Shown piece after piece: positions 37,848-47,722 of a stretch of DNA of 64,000 nucleotides; the first letter of the stretch is position 1, and every line of letters begins with the position of its first letter. The notes beneath the pieces were generated by a model. The model worked only from the letters and a program-made list of their open reading frames with translations, was not told the origin of the DNA and searched no databases. The position numbers were made by a program, and so were the translations under genes. This DNA is from Sordaria brevicollis (taxonomy: Eukaryota; Ascomycota; Sordariomycetes; Sordariales; Sordariaceae): assembly GCA_033439795.1 (NCBI GenBank), contig JAUTDP010000001.1, positions 4,836,001-4,900,000 on the forward strand, written 5' to 3'.

Positions 37848-40800
37848 TCACACTGGAAAATCCGGGCTGAAAATTTGTGTCTTTTGGGGGTTCCGGGATC
37901 TCGGATTCGAGCGCTTGGATCGTTTCGACGGGCTCCCCTCCAAAGCCTTGCTGTTCATTCTCTTCGGCGTCTCGGTCCATTTCCTCTCGTTCATGGGGTA
38001 TTCACTGACCGAGGCTTGGGAAGTACCCGAACTTTTTGGGCCAGATGAAGAGCATAGCATGGGATCGACTATAATCTGTGGCTCCGGCACAGCTTGGGCG
38101 TCTCTCTTTTTGCGAATAGTGGCAAGGGGCTCTCGTTCGAATAGTTCGTCTGTCAAGCATGCCCATTTCGCGATGTGCTGGGCATCGAAGGCCAAATCCG
38201 ATCCCCAACCAGCACTTTCAGACAGCTCCCATGCCCGCTGTTGGATGTGTGAATAGGCGACATCTGGTGCAAGCCCCTCACATTCAATGGCTAATCTCTT
38301 TGCCTAAAGGTCCGTCAAAGTGCGGCTATCCGGGGTGGTTTCCGACGTCGTCTTGGCAACAGCCCTGGCGATGAAGGGATTGGTAATACGCTCTTGCATC
38401 TCTGGGCTCCTCGTCGTTGTAGCGCCGTCATCAGCAGGTTTGGATGCCTTCACAGTGGTATCAGAGTCTCCAGTACGGGCACCGGATCCGCTGGCCTGCT
38501 TGCTAACGTCGTCGGTAGTGGCCTCCGCTTGATCTCGATCAACATCCATATGATCCTCGTCAAGGGATACACGTTCCATCTTTTCTGATGCGGTATCCAT
38601 TGATGCGTCTATAGTGGACAGCTCCTTTTCGTTGCCCTCTGCCTTTTCCTCGTAAGGTGGCATGAGAAGGTCGACTAGATCATTTGAAGGCGGAGAAAGG
38701 GCATCTTCCCGACGCAGAGTAGAATGGGGACCGTGCAAGGTATCATGATCAGGAGTGGTGGTAACCTTCCCCGCCCGGTCTTCGTACGCAGGTTCGTTGG
38801 CAAAATCGCCAAATTCTTCGGAACCCATTACCTCATCGAGGTCCCCCGCTGATGCGCGGTTGGTGGCCATAGAGTCGAGACTATTAGACCTGTTACGTCT
38901 CTTCGAATCTGGCGATGACAGCGAGATGGGCCCACGCTTTCGGGAGTCTTCATGCTGTTCGTGCTCGCTGTGTGCCAGTTCTTGGCTGAAGAACTTATTG
39001 TCAAACCGGATAAAGGCCTTTAGAGCGTCATTCAACGGGATTGGCTCGGTGTTCATTGCCTTGTCCGAAGCATAAATGAGAAGAGGTTCGGTGCCGATCG
39101 CAGTAGCCTGCGACATCGCAGCCTCGTAAGTTGTTTTCTGGCAGTATAACATTAGCAAATCATTGCATCGATCTCAAGTTTCTTGCCCAACGAAACTTAC
39201 TTCGATTTGCACGGCGTAGTTGCTGCCTGAAGAACACCATATCTTCAACCACTGTTCCGCAGGAACTCCACCATCGTTGAGGTCAATAAGCTCAACTTCC
39301 TGTTTTCGCAGGAAAACAGTGTTTGGCTCGCTTGTCACGCCACGGAGAGTGACCTTGGCGGTGGGAGTCCATGACCCATCTGATGCAGGAACGGTAAGAG
39401 CCCTGCTATGTTGGTTCAAAGCGTCCATAATGCGTCCTTTTTGTGGCGCGATAGTGCCTGTAGTTTGTCAAGTCAGTATCTCGCTGCACTTGTTGGCATG
39501 CAAAAAGAAGATGGCCTCAAAAAAGCGACCACAGTAGTCCTACCTTGCAGAATCTTTTCGATCTTGGCTGCTTCTTCTGTCAGGGCATTAATCTTGCGCT
39601 CGTAATAAGCGATGACGTTCGCTTCGTCTGGTGAAAGCGATGTCCCCTTTTCAGTGCTCGCTAGGTAAAGTCGGTAACCATCTCCTTCGCCTTCAACATC
39701 GGAGCTCGACTCTTGGAAGTTCCTCCAATATGCTCGAGTTTTGACTTGCTGGATATGGGTCTTGCAGCGTTCAATACTGTCCCCAATCATGGCTCGGCGG
39801 TCACCAACTGTGCCCGTTTCTTTGTCGACCCATCTTGTCAATTTTTCCTCCTCCCGCTCATATTTCTGAAGTGCGTATTTGAGTTTTGCTCGATCTGCCT
39901 GGAGTTCTTCGATCTTCTCTCGATTGGATTCCATGTATCGGTCGAGGTATATCGTCTCGGGTATCTCGATAGCTCCCTGGAGTCCCTGTGACCCTCGTAG
40001 CCCAATGATAACTACCGCAGGCAGCTTGGTTATCGTGACGTACTGAGCGCCGTCGAGTGACTCCAGTGAAGTATTGCGCTCCATCCAGAATACATTGTCG
40101 AGGGAGCCGTACAGGCGTCCTGTGACGTAGTCAACATCTTCGCAGAATATTACGCTTTCAGGTTGTTCTGGAGAGTCTTCTGTTGTGCCGTACAGGGACC
40201 TTTTCACTTTCAAAGTGAGATCGTCCCGACTGTCATCATTATCAGCCCTCAGCGTCGCCATGTAACTGTCGAAAAATTCCTTCTCGCTATCCCAGCAGTC
40301 TTCAACACCCGGAGCTTTGCAGCGCGCCAAGATATCTGCCGTTCCGTAAGCCCTTTCCGTCGAGTCCAGGAAGGCTATCAACCGATGAAGCTCGTCAGAC
40401 CAAGGGGGCAATAATGATTCCGCTCCCGAGCCACTCTCTTCACGAAGTGCCTGTAGTTCTGGGGGAAGAATTCTCTGCCCCTTCCACCATTCGTTGTTGC
40501 TACCATAGCCGTACTCTGGCACAGTGCCTAGCTGAAGAAGCGCATTCCGGGCGGCGGGAATGGAGTGTAATATCGTCAAGATCCCACCAACACGGTGTCG
40601 ATTTGTCGTATCCTCGGAGCGGTTCCTCAGAAAAACCGGGTTCCCGGAAGCCCTCTGCCGACTGACTGGTCTTGGATCGGTCTGACGAAGTCTAAGAGGA
40701 ACCATAGCCCACTGATCTGGATCATAGTCCGGTCTGTTTGCTGGACCAAAGTATCCTCCGTTGCTAGTGACGCCAGACTCTTGGGGCGGAGGTGGAGGGG

Positions 40801-41462
40801 GCAAATTCGGCGGCAATTCAAGTCCATTGGTATTTGGCTGAGGAGTGTGCATGCCCGAAGGATTCATAGATGCCGCCAGGGCTTGTTGCAGCTGCGCATC
40901 CTCTTCCTGTTGGTTCGAGGGAGCGCCGGTAGGATATGGACCGGTAGTCATATCCACAACGCGCCCAATGGGAGACCGGTTGTCAACCCTCGAAGGGGGC
41001 CGAGATGGAGCAGTCGAATTATATCCCGGATCGTATCCGTAGAGGACTGGGTTGTTGTCTTGCGGCTGGATATGAAAAGCTAACATGAGCCTGTCAGCAG
41101 GAGATCACAGCATGGAGTTTAAGCAAAGTTCCAGGAGCCGAGGGCAACACAAGAGACTTACACTGATTCGAGCCATATACACCTGTACCTCCATCACCTT
41201 CACGGTTCATGTTGAATGCGCTCTCATCCCAGGCGTAATCTCTTCTAAACTGTACCCAGAGCAGTCAGTATCCGGTTCTGTCCTGGCATGAGCCCCGTGG
41301 AAAAGCGCGCTGGAATCTAACCTTATCGACGTCATCAAGAATCATGTTGAGCACCGCTTCCATGTCGCCACCTTTGGCTCGTAAAGCAGCTGCAATGGTA
41401 GGCTCATCATGGTAGGCGGTGATGCTGCGCACCGTATCGATCTTCTCCCGGTAGTCTTCCAT
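37848..41462 (-). CDS. Ubiquitin-interaction-motif protein, frame broken by one TAG
   Basis: Minus-strand exons 41462-41322, 41249-41162, 41079-39544, 39457-39201 and 39137 onwards join cleanly. The N-terminus (MEDYREKIDTVRSITAYHDE) is UBA-like with the segment AAALRAKGGDMEAVLNMILD. A UIM-like helix (QLQQALAASM) follows near residue 110, then a large USP25/28-like middle region (RVGGILTILHSIPAARNALL) and coiled coil (about 440-490). It is probably a ubiquitin-binding scaffold or a deubiquitinase-like protein; I see no complete Cys/His protease boxes. The frame meets TAG at 38304-38306 (after ...SRTLTDL) and then stays open for about 150 more plausible codons (AKRLAIECEGLAPDVAYSHI...) to TGA at 37848. 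I annotate the whole span. If TAG is read as stop the product is 38304-41462, about 880 residues. No intron with usable signals removes the TAG. Read-through or sequencing error are alternatives. Confidence 0.8.
38304..38306 (-). other. In-frame TAG inside the UIM-protein gene
   Basis: The minus strand reads CTT TAG GCA. A single C-to-T change (CAG to TAG, a CpA site) would explain it, and downstream codons continue in the same frame. This is direct sequence evidence; the ancestral CAG is inferred. Confidence 0.75.
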
Positions 41463-42081
41463 GATGCCTGATGTCGCCCGGTTGCGCCGCTAGTTTCCCG
41501 AGCTGTCTGTGTAATGTTGTCGACCGTTGCGCTCGCTCACGATGTGCCACCAGCAATCCTACTGCCAGACGCTCCTGATCGGAGCCTAACGCGGATAGTT
41601 GGATCTCTGGGAATGCGTTTTGGCCTCAGGGTCCAAGGGAAAGACAGCACCAGTTGGAGTTGATCAAGAAGAAGAAAATCCCGATCGCGAAAGGCAGTAG
41701 CGATTTATGTAAGAAGCTGTATGTTGAGCTAAACGGAGTCGACAAATGTACGGTGACCGAAGGACTGAAGCGAATATGAGAGCGCTGATAGGTAGAGGTA
41801 GCTTTGCGCAGGCCGGTCTGACTTGATGATGTCGGCGGGGCAGCAATGGTTGTGACCTTGATGGGTAGGGCCTGCGGAAAGAAGACAATGGTGGGACTTG
41901 AAAGTGGGACGTAGAATGTAGTGTTAAAGGAAGGGACGACGATCTTGGCGTCGTCGAGCTACCAGACGGGAGATTAAAAGCAAGAAGATGTAGCAGGAGA
42001 AGGACAGCTCTCTCCTTGTTTTAGTTGATGTTTGGATGAAGACGGGGCGAACGGGAATTTGTTTGCCTTCATGCTGTCGGA
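41463..42081. other. UIM-protein upstream region
   Basis: 619 nt between the start codon and the Harbinger insertion; presumed promoter and 5' UTR. Small open frames here show no protein character. Confidence 0.5.
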
Positions 42082-42084
42082 TAA
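42082..42084 (+). repeat. TAA target site duplication, left
   Basis: TAA before the left inverted repeat, matching TAA at 45831-45833. A 3-bp TWA duplication is the PIF/Harbinger hallmark. Confidence 0.75.
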
Positions 42085-42120
42085 GGGTGCGTTCGGCAAT
42101 CTGGGAAATGGCCTTCTGAA
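42085..42120 (+). repeat. Left terminal inverted repeat, 36 bp
   Basis: Begins GGGTGCGTTCGGCAATCTGG and ends CCTTCTGAA. It is the exact reverse complement of 45795-45830. A second inverted block follows at 42205-42236. Confidence 0.95.
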
Positions 42121-42204
42121 ATGAACTTTCCATGAGGAACGTATTGGCCTCTCCTGAACCCGTTTTTAGCGGCAAATTCCGATAAATATAGGGTTATGAT
42201 TTTC

Positions 42205-42236
42205 GGTTCAGAAACTGGATTTCAGGAGCCTGTTCG
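42205..42236 (+). repeat. Left subterminal inverted block
   Basis: About 32 nt beginning GGTTCAGAAACTGG. It matches the reverse complement of 45763-45793 with a few mismatches. On the left it is separated from the terminal repeat by 84 nt, on the right by one nt. Confidence 0.85.
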
Positions 42237-42639
42237 TATATACAAATTTCTAGAAAATCATAGAAATGAAGCTTTTCTTAGGAATCTCGTAATATTAATA
42301 TTTAAAGTAAATAAAAGGTCGTATTTATTACTATAGTCGATTATTTCCTTTATCCCTTTACTTATACCTACTTTATTTTCTTCTTTTATTGTAATCCCTT
42401 TATTTTTTATACTAAAATAAATTAGGAATTGATTGGAAGCGAATCCTAGACTTTAAATTCTCAAATCTAATTATTTTCGTTAAATTCCCAAGTAAGCTAA
42501 TTAAATTAACCTATTTTTATTTAACCTAATTAACTTAATTAAATAATTAGTCGTAATAAGGGTAAAAGTAAGAAAATTTCGACGACGATTTTAAATAAAA
42601 AGAAGAATTAAGTATAAATTCTAGTATAGGAAATTTATC

Positions 42640-43650
42640 TTTTAATTAAATTCGGGAAGGTTATTAAGAATAGTTTAATTAATTAGAACGGGTATAAGGA
42701 ATAAGTATATATTAAGTTTATTAATAATATACGTAACGAATTCGGTATTACTTTTAATAATTAATAAATACGTAATAAAATTAATTATTTAAGGAAGAAA
42801 TAATACACTTAGTATACTTTTAAATCGTTATCTAGATTCGGTTTTAATTTTAATATTAGTATACTAATTACAAAGGATAACGTTTAGGAATAGATAATTA
42901 AAATTAATATATTATATTAGTACAAATATAATATAAATAAATTAATTAAATATAATAGGCTTATAAAGAAATTGGCCAATTTCGTAAATAAAGTCTTTCG
43001 TACCGTAAATTTATAGAATAAGCCTTTACTAATAATTAAAAAATTATTAGGGAATATATAATAACTTTAGGTTAATTACTATTAATTAAGGAAATATAAT
43101 AAATAAATCCCCCGCTAAATTTATTAATCGATGAAAATAATAAAGATATACTTATCCCTACTTATATAAGGGATAGTAATTTAAAAAGGTCGGTTATTAA
43201 TAATTAAAATTTTAAAAAGAAAAAGAGGAAGAATAATAGTGAAATTATTGCGGAGAGTTTAAAAAATCTAACGATTACGTTATTAAAAGAGGATAATAAC
43301 CGCAATTGTAATTATATTGAGAAGGTAATTATCGAAGAGAAAAAAGCGGAGGGAGAGTAGTTGAATAAGGCGTTCGATATTTTTAATTAGGATTAAGAGG
43401 AGAAGGTCGATAACGATATCGCTAAGGCTATTTTTATTAAGTAGTAATTTTTTAAAAATTAAAATTAACGTATTTGTAAAGATATTATAGAAAAGAAGGG
43501 AATATTATTTTAAAAAAGTAAAGAAGAGAATTAAAAGGGAGAGGGATAGAGGAGAAGTGGGATTTAAATTTTTATTAAATTTACTAATCGACCCTACCTT
43601 ATAATAATATTAAAAGAGCGCTATATTTTAACGTTATTAGCGGGGTAGTT
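42640..43650 (+). pseudogene. Harbinger Myb/SANT-like DNA-binding protein, decayed
   Basis: At 42705-43003 one frame reads VYIKFINNIRNEFGITFNN, then NKINYLRKK*YT*YTFKSLS, RFGFNFNISILITKDNV*E* and YNINKLIKYN. This follows the Myb/SANT-like pattern of fungal and plant PIF ORF1 proteins (helix with G and Q, RLKKKY-type helix, SGFGWD, T-DD-VW and a Tyr-Asp-Leu end), with Trp and Gln codons turned to stops and Asp to Asn. Outer limits are approximate; the acidic, Lys-rich stretch to about 43.65 kb may be its tail. Confidence 0.65.
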
Positions 43651-44499
43651 TAATAATTTATATAAAAACGGGAGCGGGATATAGGGCGACCCTAGATTTT
43701 TTTTATCTTATTAATTTAATATATTTTTTTAATACTTTTGTATTATTACTAAAAAAAATTATATATATATAAAAAATACACCGTTATAATCGTTAAATTG
43801 ATTTAAATCGATATATTTAATTATTATTAATTTTAATAAAGTTTTATAAGTAATGTAAATATTAAAAGTAGTATTGCGATTTTAGTTTATACGGTATAGC
43901 GGGAGTTAAAACCGCGCTAATATAATTTAATATATTAAATTTATTTATTTAAAATTTAAAATATTTTAAAATCGAAAGTATAAAATTCTGGTATTTATAT
44001 TCGGTTATTTACACTTTAATACTTTAGTACTCTAATATATACTTTAGATTATTATTTAGATTATTATTTATATTATTATTTAGATTATTATTTAAATTAT
44101 TATTATTTTAATAAATTTAATCGATTTAGGAGGTAATTTGGGTATATAACGCGTTTCCCCTCCTCCTCCCTCCTCTTTTATCCTTTAATTTTTTATATAT
44201 TTATACCTCCCTTCTTTTACGCAATTCGTTATAATAACCCCTCTACATTTTCTTTATAATACGTTTACGATATTATATTATATATCCCTTTATTCCGCTA
44301 TCGAATTCAATTTAGGTAAAATTATTCCCCCCCCCCCTCTTCCTTTATAATTTAAATTAATACCCCCTATTAACTATTTCTCGGTTTTTATTATATCGTT
44401 AAACGTTAATACTTTATTCTTATTAACGACCGTTCGAAATATATCGAAAAGGTTATTATATTGGAGCAATTAATTCAAAATCTCCGCCGTCGCTAAAAT

Positions 44500-45480
44500 A
44501 ATTTTATTTTATACCGAAATATTAAAATTAGGGGTTATATAATAAATTTTAAAAGTCCCCTTTAATTTATTAATTTATTTTTTAATAATAATACGGGTTT
44601 AATTATAGCGAAGGTTATATAGCTCTTCGAAGGTCGCTAATTTGAACTTTACCTTTTCGCTCTCCTTTAAATAATATTAAATACTTCGATAAGGTATAAG
44701 TAATTTATTATTATAATTATATTTAATATTAGTAAAATAAAACCAACCGGATAGGATTTTTAATCCTTAATTGAAGGCGTTATTTAAAATCCGTATATCG
44801 TTGGCTAAACCTTCCTAATTAAATATTACGAAGGTTAATATACTTTCGAAAGTATAAACGATTAATATATTAATCGATAACCCCCCCTTCTTATTACGCT
44901 ATAGTTTTTACTAGTCTATATTTATTTTAATTAGGAAGTGCGAATTATTAAAAGCGCCTAATACCTTTTTAAATTCGTATAGTTTAAGGTTAGCCGCGAT
45001 AGTACGTAAAGTTATAAATTTAAGAGGTCGAATTTTATAATAAATAAGGATAAGATAAGTATTTAAAATTTCATAAAAAGCTTTATTTATATAGTATTTT
45101 AATATAGTAAATAAAGTTTCGAAGAAAAATCTATTTATTTTTAATTAATTTATATATAATATCCAAACTGTAGCCCATTAAATAATTCGCTAATTGAAAG
45201 GTTATCCCCTAATTAATTATAAATATAAATATTAATACTTTTTTATATATAAATACGATTCGAATATTAAATAACGTAGTATAGGTGGTTAATTAGCATA
45301 CTATAGCGTAAAAGGTATACGGCGCTATACGTATTAAGTCTTTAAAACGACCCGGGTGCTTATAAAGAAGGTTTTTAATAATAAAGATTCCCTTATATTT
45401 ATATAAATTTATAAATATACGAAGGTTCTAATACGTTAGGGAAATTATTAGTATTATAACGATTATTTATAGTACTTTTC
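44500..45480 (-). pseudogene. Harbinger DDE transposase, catalytic triad destroyed
   Basis: On the minus strand one continuous frame, broken only by TAG/TAA codons, reads GAFNNSHFLIKINID (from 44958), RNKKGGLSINILIVYTFES, N*EGLANDIRIL, GWFYFTNIKYNY, LLIPYRSI*YYLKESEKVKF, EELYNLRYN and IIIKK*INKLKGTF. HARBI1-type transposases have GxxDGxH, RNRKG, GWEGSAxDxRVL, a D-AGY segment, PYRGxxYHLxE and NLRHxxxRxxIERxFGxLKxRF at these places. The three catalytic acids are replaced: Asp by AAT at 44949-44947, Asp by AAT at 44730-44728, Glu by AAA at 44583-44581. All are G-to-A on the coding strand. Confidence 0.85.
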
Positions 45481-45762
45481 TACGTAGTTTACGACGTTAG
45501 CGGCGTTGTAAGAGTGTTAGAATAGTTCGAAGGGAGGGTATATTAGCGTTGGTAGTTACGACGAGGGTGGTTATATAGTTTAGAAAAATAATAGATGTCG
45601 ATTTTAGAAAGGAATTTCCGTAACTTTGAAGTGTGGAAGTGGTTTATGGAATTTTTATGAGGAATATAGTTGTTTGATTGGTTAGGAGGTCGTAAAGTGG
45701 GTCAGAAATTTTAGGAGATAATTTTAGTGCGATTTCTGGGCGGAACTGGTCCCTGGGCATTC

Positions 45763-45793
45763 GAACGGGCTTCTGAAATCCTGTTTCTGAACC
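45763..45793 (-). repeat. Right subterminal inverted block
   Basis: Partner of 42205-42236. With the adjacent terminal repeat it forms TTCTGAA-AGG-TTCAGAA, a short palindrome that the left end lacks because of the extra 84 nt. Confidence 0.85.
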
Positions 45794-45794
45794 T

Positions 45795-45830
45795 TTCAGA
45801 AGGCCATTTCCCAGATTGCCGAACGCACCC
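45795..45830 (-). repeat. Right terminal inverted repeat, 36 bp
   Basis: Exact reverse complement of 42085-42120, with CpA and TpG sites unmutated. Confidence 0.95.
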
Positions 45831-45833
45831 TAA
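45831..45833 (+). repeat. TAA target site duplication, right
   Basis: TAA after the right inverted repeat, matching 42082-42084. Confidence 0.75.
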
Positions 45834-46854
45834 TGCAAGAGCCTGCTTGATACCTGAGCCCTGTAGTGTGTTCTTGTACCACCTACAGTACAAGCAGGTA
45901 CGTAAGTAGAAGATGGGATGCCCGCGGCAGGGGCAGCTACTGGATGATGTGCAACTGAAGAGCTGCTTTGAATTGCGGGGAAGCGGTAATTGACCACTTT
46001 TGAGGCACTTCCAGTTCTCTTGTTTGGACTGAGGGTTAAGCAGGAAACATAGGTATCTAGATAGACGGTGAGAACAAAAAACGAACAAGTTCTATGCTGC
46101 CAAGTATCAAATAGGTACTTTTTTGAATTCTAGTCGGTCTACCACTTAACCAAGTTTACATGTTTGAGGTCGTACAGAGAATCCCATGCCCTGAGCGGGA
46201 CCATGGAGGGGTTCTGGAGGTCAACTGCTCGGCCACTGAGCTGATATCCCCTGGGCCTTCGTCACTGTTGTCAGGGGAGGTTTTGGGTCTCATCTGGCAA
46301 GCACGGGATAAGCTCCGACATCGCGCACGGACCATTTGGCTCTTTGATCTTTGGGCGATGCCATCACGGAAAATACATCCAGGTCTAACCGAAACTTGGA
46401 ACATGAATGTCTATATTCTAGTTTACCTAGACCTTTCTGCATAAAGAAATCTCTATGTAGCTATGAAGCCATGTTGCATTCCCCTACCATAGCTACCTAG
46501 AACACCTATGCCTTGAAGCATGCCGGACAAGCAGGTAGCGGTAGCAGCTCACCATATATCTTCCTTTGTATGTAAGAAAGCGACCAAACGAATTTCCCGC
46601 CATATGTTTTATCTGCTTGGAGACCATGAAAAAACGCCCAAACACAACCTGGAGTTGTCCCCGACGCTATGCAAATGCAAATATTACGGTAGAAAAGAAC
46701 AAAATCAGAGAAAGAAAAGGAGGTATATCATCGTCATCGTCGTCATGCTGTGCTGTGCTGTGTTGGCCCAGACCGACCCGGCTTGGCTTGGCTTGACAAC
46801 TGCTGCTGCTGTTGGAAAAACCCGTAGCCACCGACCGTACCAAAGGATGCCCGT
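45834..46854. other. Intergenic between Harbinger element and CDC34 gene
   Basis: About 1 kb of normal composition, including the CDC34 3' UTR near 46.8 kb. A vaguely tRNA-like stretch at 46158-46260 is discussed among the rejected items. No gene seen. Confidence 0.5.
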
Positions 46855-47722
46855 TTATTGCTTGGAGTTTTTGTTGGAATCGTTGTCGTCGTCGTCCTCG
46901 CTGGGTTCCTCTCCATCCTCGTAGTCCTCCATCTCGTCATCGTCACCGGTGTCGCTACCACCAAAGTCAAACTCCTCATCCGACTCGGCCCAAAAGTCGT
47001 CGTCGTTCTCGGCCTTCGGGGGCGGCTTCTCCTCGAAGCTGACGGGCATCTCGAATCCGGGCGGCACATCCTTCTTTGACCGCTCCACCGTCTCCCGCGC
47101 CGTCTTGTTGTAGTCCTCCCTGCGGTCGCGGTACAGGACGCTCGCATCCACGTTGGCGGGGCTGTTGATCTCCGGGTCGTCGAGCAGCAGCAGAACCGAC
47201 CTGAGCACGCTCTCAGCGCCCTGGAGCGGCGACCAACGCTCGCTTGCCTGCTCGCCTGACATCAGGTCCTCGCCGGGCGTGTGCAAGATCGAGATGCAAA
47301 GCTGGCCGTCGGGGTAAACGTTGGGGTGGGTGATGGGGATCAGGAAGCGGAACTTGGGCGGCTGGTACGGGTATTCGTCCGAGAAGACCATCTCGGCCCG
47401 GAAATAACCTCCGTTGAAGGCGCTGTCGGGGTTGATGACCATGAGGCCGAACCGCCACTTGAGGATATTGAAGTTCGCAGACTCGTCCTGTTTGCTCCAA
47501 AAGAAGCGAAAGAGTCAGCCAAGATTCGCGTAATTGACGAACATACGGGTACTGCGCCCGAGGAAGCCGTTCCCAAGCGACGGATCGCCGGTAACATAAG
47601 AACTAACGAACGGGGTTTCAGAAACGTACATCTTCAAAGTGAATCCACTTCTCTTTGCGCAGCGCCTTCATCTCGCTCATCAGGCGCGTCATTGCGCCCG
47701 ACGCTGTTGTCCTGTACGACAT
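46855..47722 (-). CDS. cdc34: Ubiquitin-conjugating enzyme E2, CDC34 type
   Basis: E2 that works with SCF-type cullin ligases to build ubiquitin chains on cell-cycle regulators. Minus-strand exons 47722-47630 and 47487-46855 (143-nt intn GTACGT...CAACAG) give 241 residues. The UBC fold shows the HPN motif and catalytic Cys in THPNVYPDGQLCISILH. The extra acidic-type loop HTPGEDLMSGEQASERWSPL after the active site, and SPANVDASVLYRDRRED, are diagnostic for the CDC34/UBE2R and UBC7 group. The C-terminal tail is very acidic (FWAESDEEFDFGG, DDDEMEDYEDGEE, EDDDDND), as in CDC34, where it contacts cullin. Length and tail favour CDC34 over UBC7. The start MSYRTTASGAMTRLMSE is the only sensible one. 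Confidence 0.93.

Larger units (their letters stand above)
42085..45830. mobile_element. PIF/Harbinger DNA transposon, RIP-inactivated
   Basis: A 3746-nt element with perfect 36-bp terminal inverted repeats and a TAA duplication. Two decayed genes point towards each other: a Myb/SANT-like DNA-binding protein on the plus strand and a DDE transposase on the minus strand. This is the two-gene content expected of PIF/Harbinger elements. The interior is heavily AT-rich with stops that fit Trp-to-stop and Gln/Arg-to-stop changes. Composition switches strand: the right flank at 45.48-45.72 kb has about 15-18 G but only 2-6 C per 60 nt. The element stands 0.6 kb upstream of the UIM-protein gene and 1.0 kb from the end of the CDC34 gene. 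Confidence 0.9.

Noticed and set aside
44331..44340. Run of C (CCCCCCCCCC)
   Set aside because: Simple homopolymer within decayed transposon DNA; no structure around it.
42085..45830. Alternative reading as Tc1/mariner (TA duplication)
   Set aside because: TA does not flank both ends at any register, while TAA does, and the transposase boxes are Harbinger-like.
46158..46260. tRNA-like stretch on the minus strand (A-box-like CAGCTCAGTGG)
   Set aside because: The anticodon stem and T-arm do not pair and no good B box follows. It could be an old tRNA fragment, but I cannot support a gene or a SINE.
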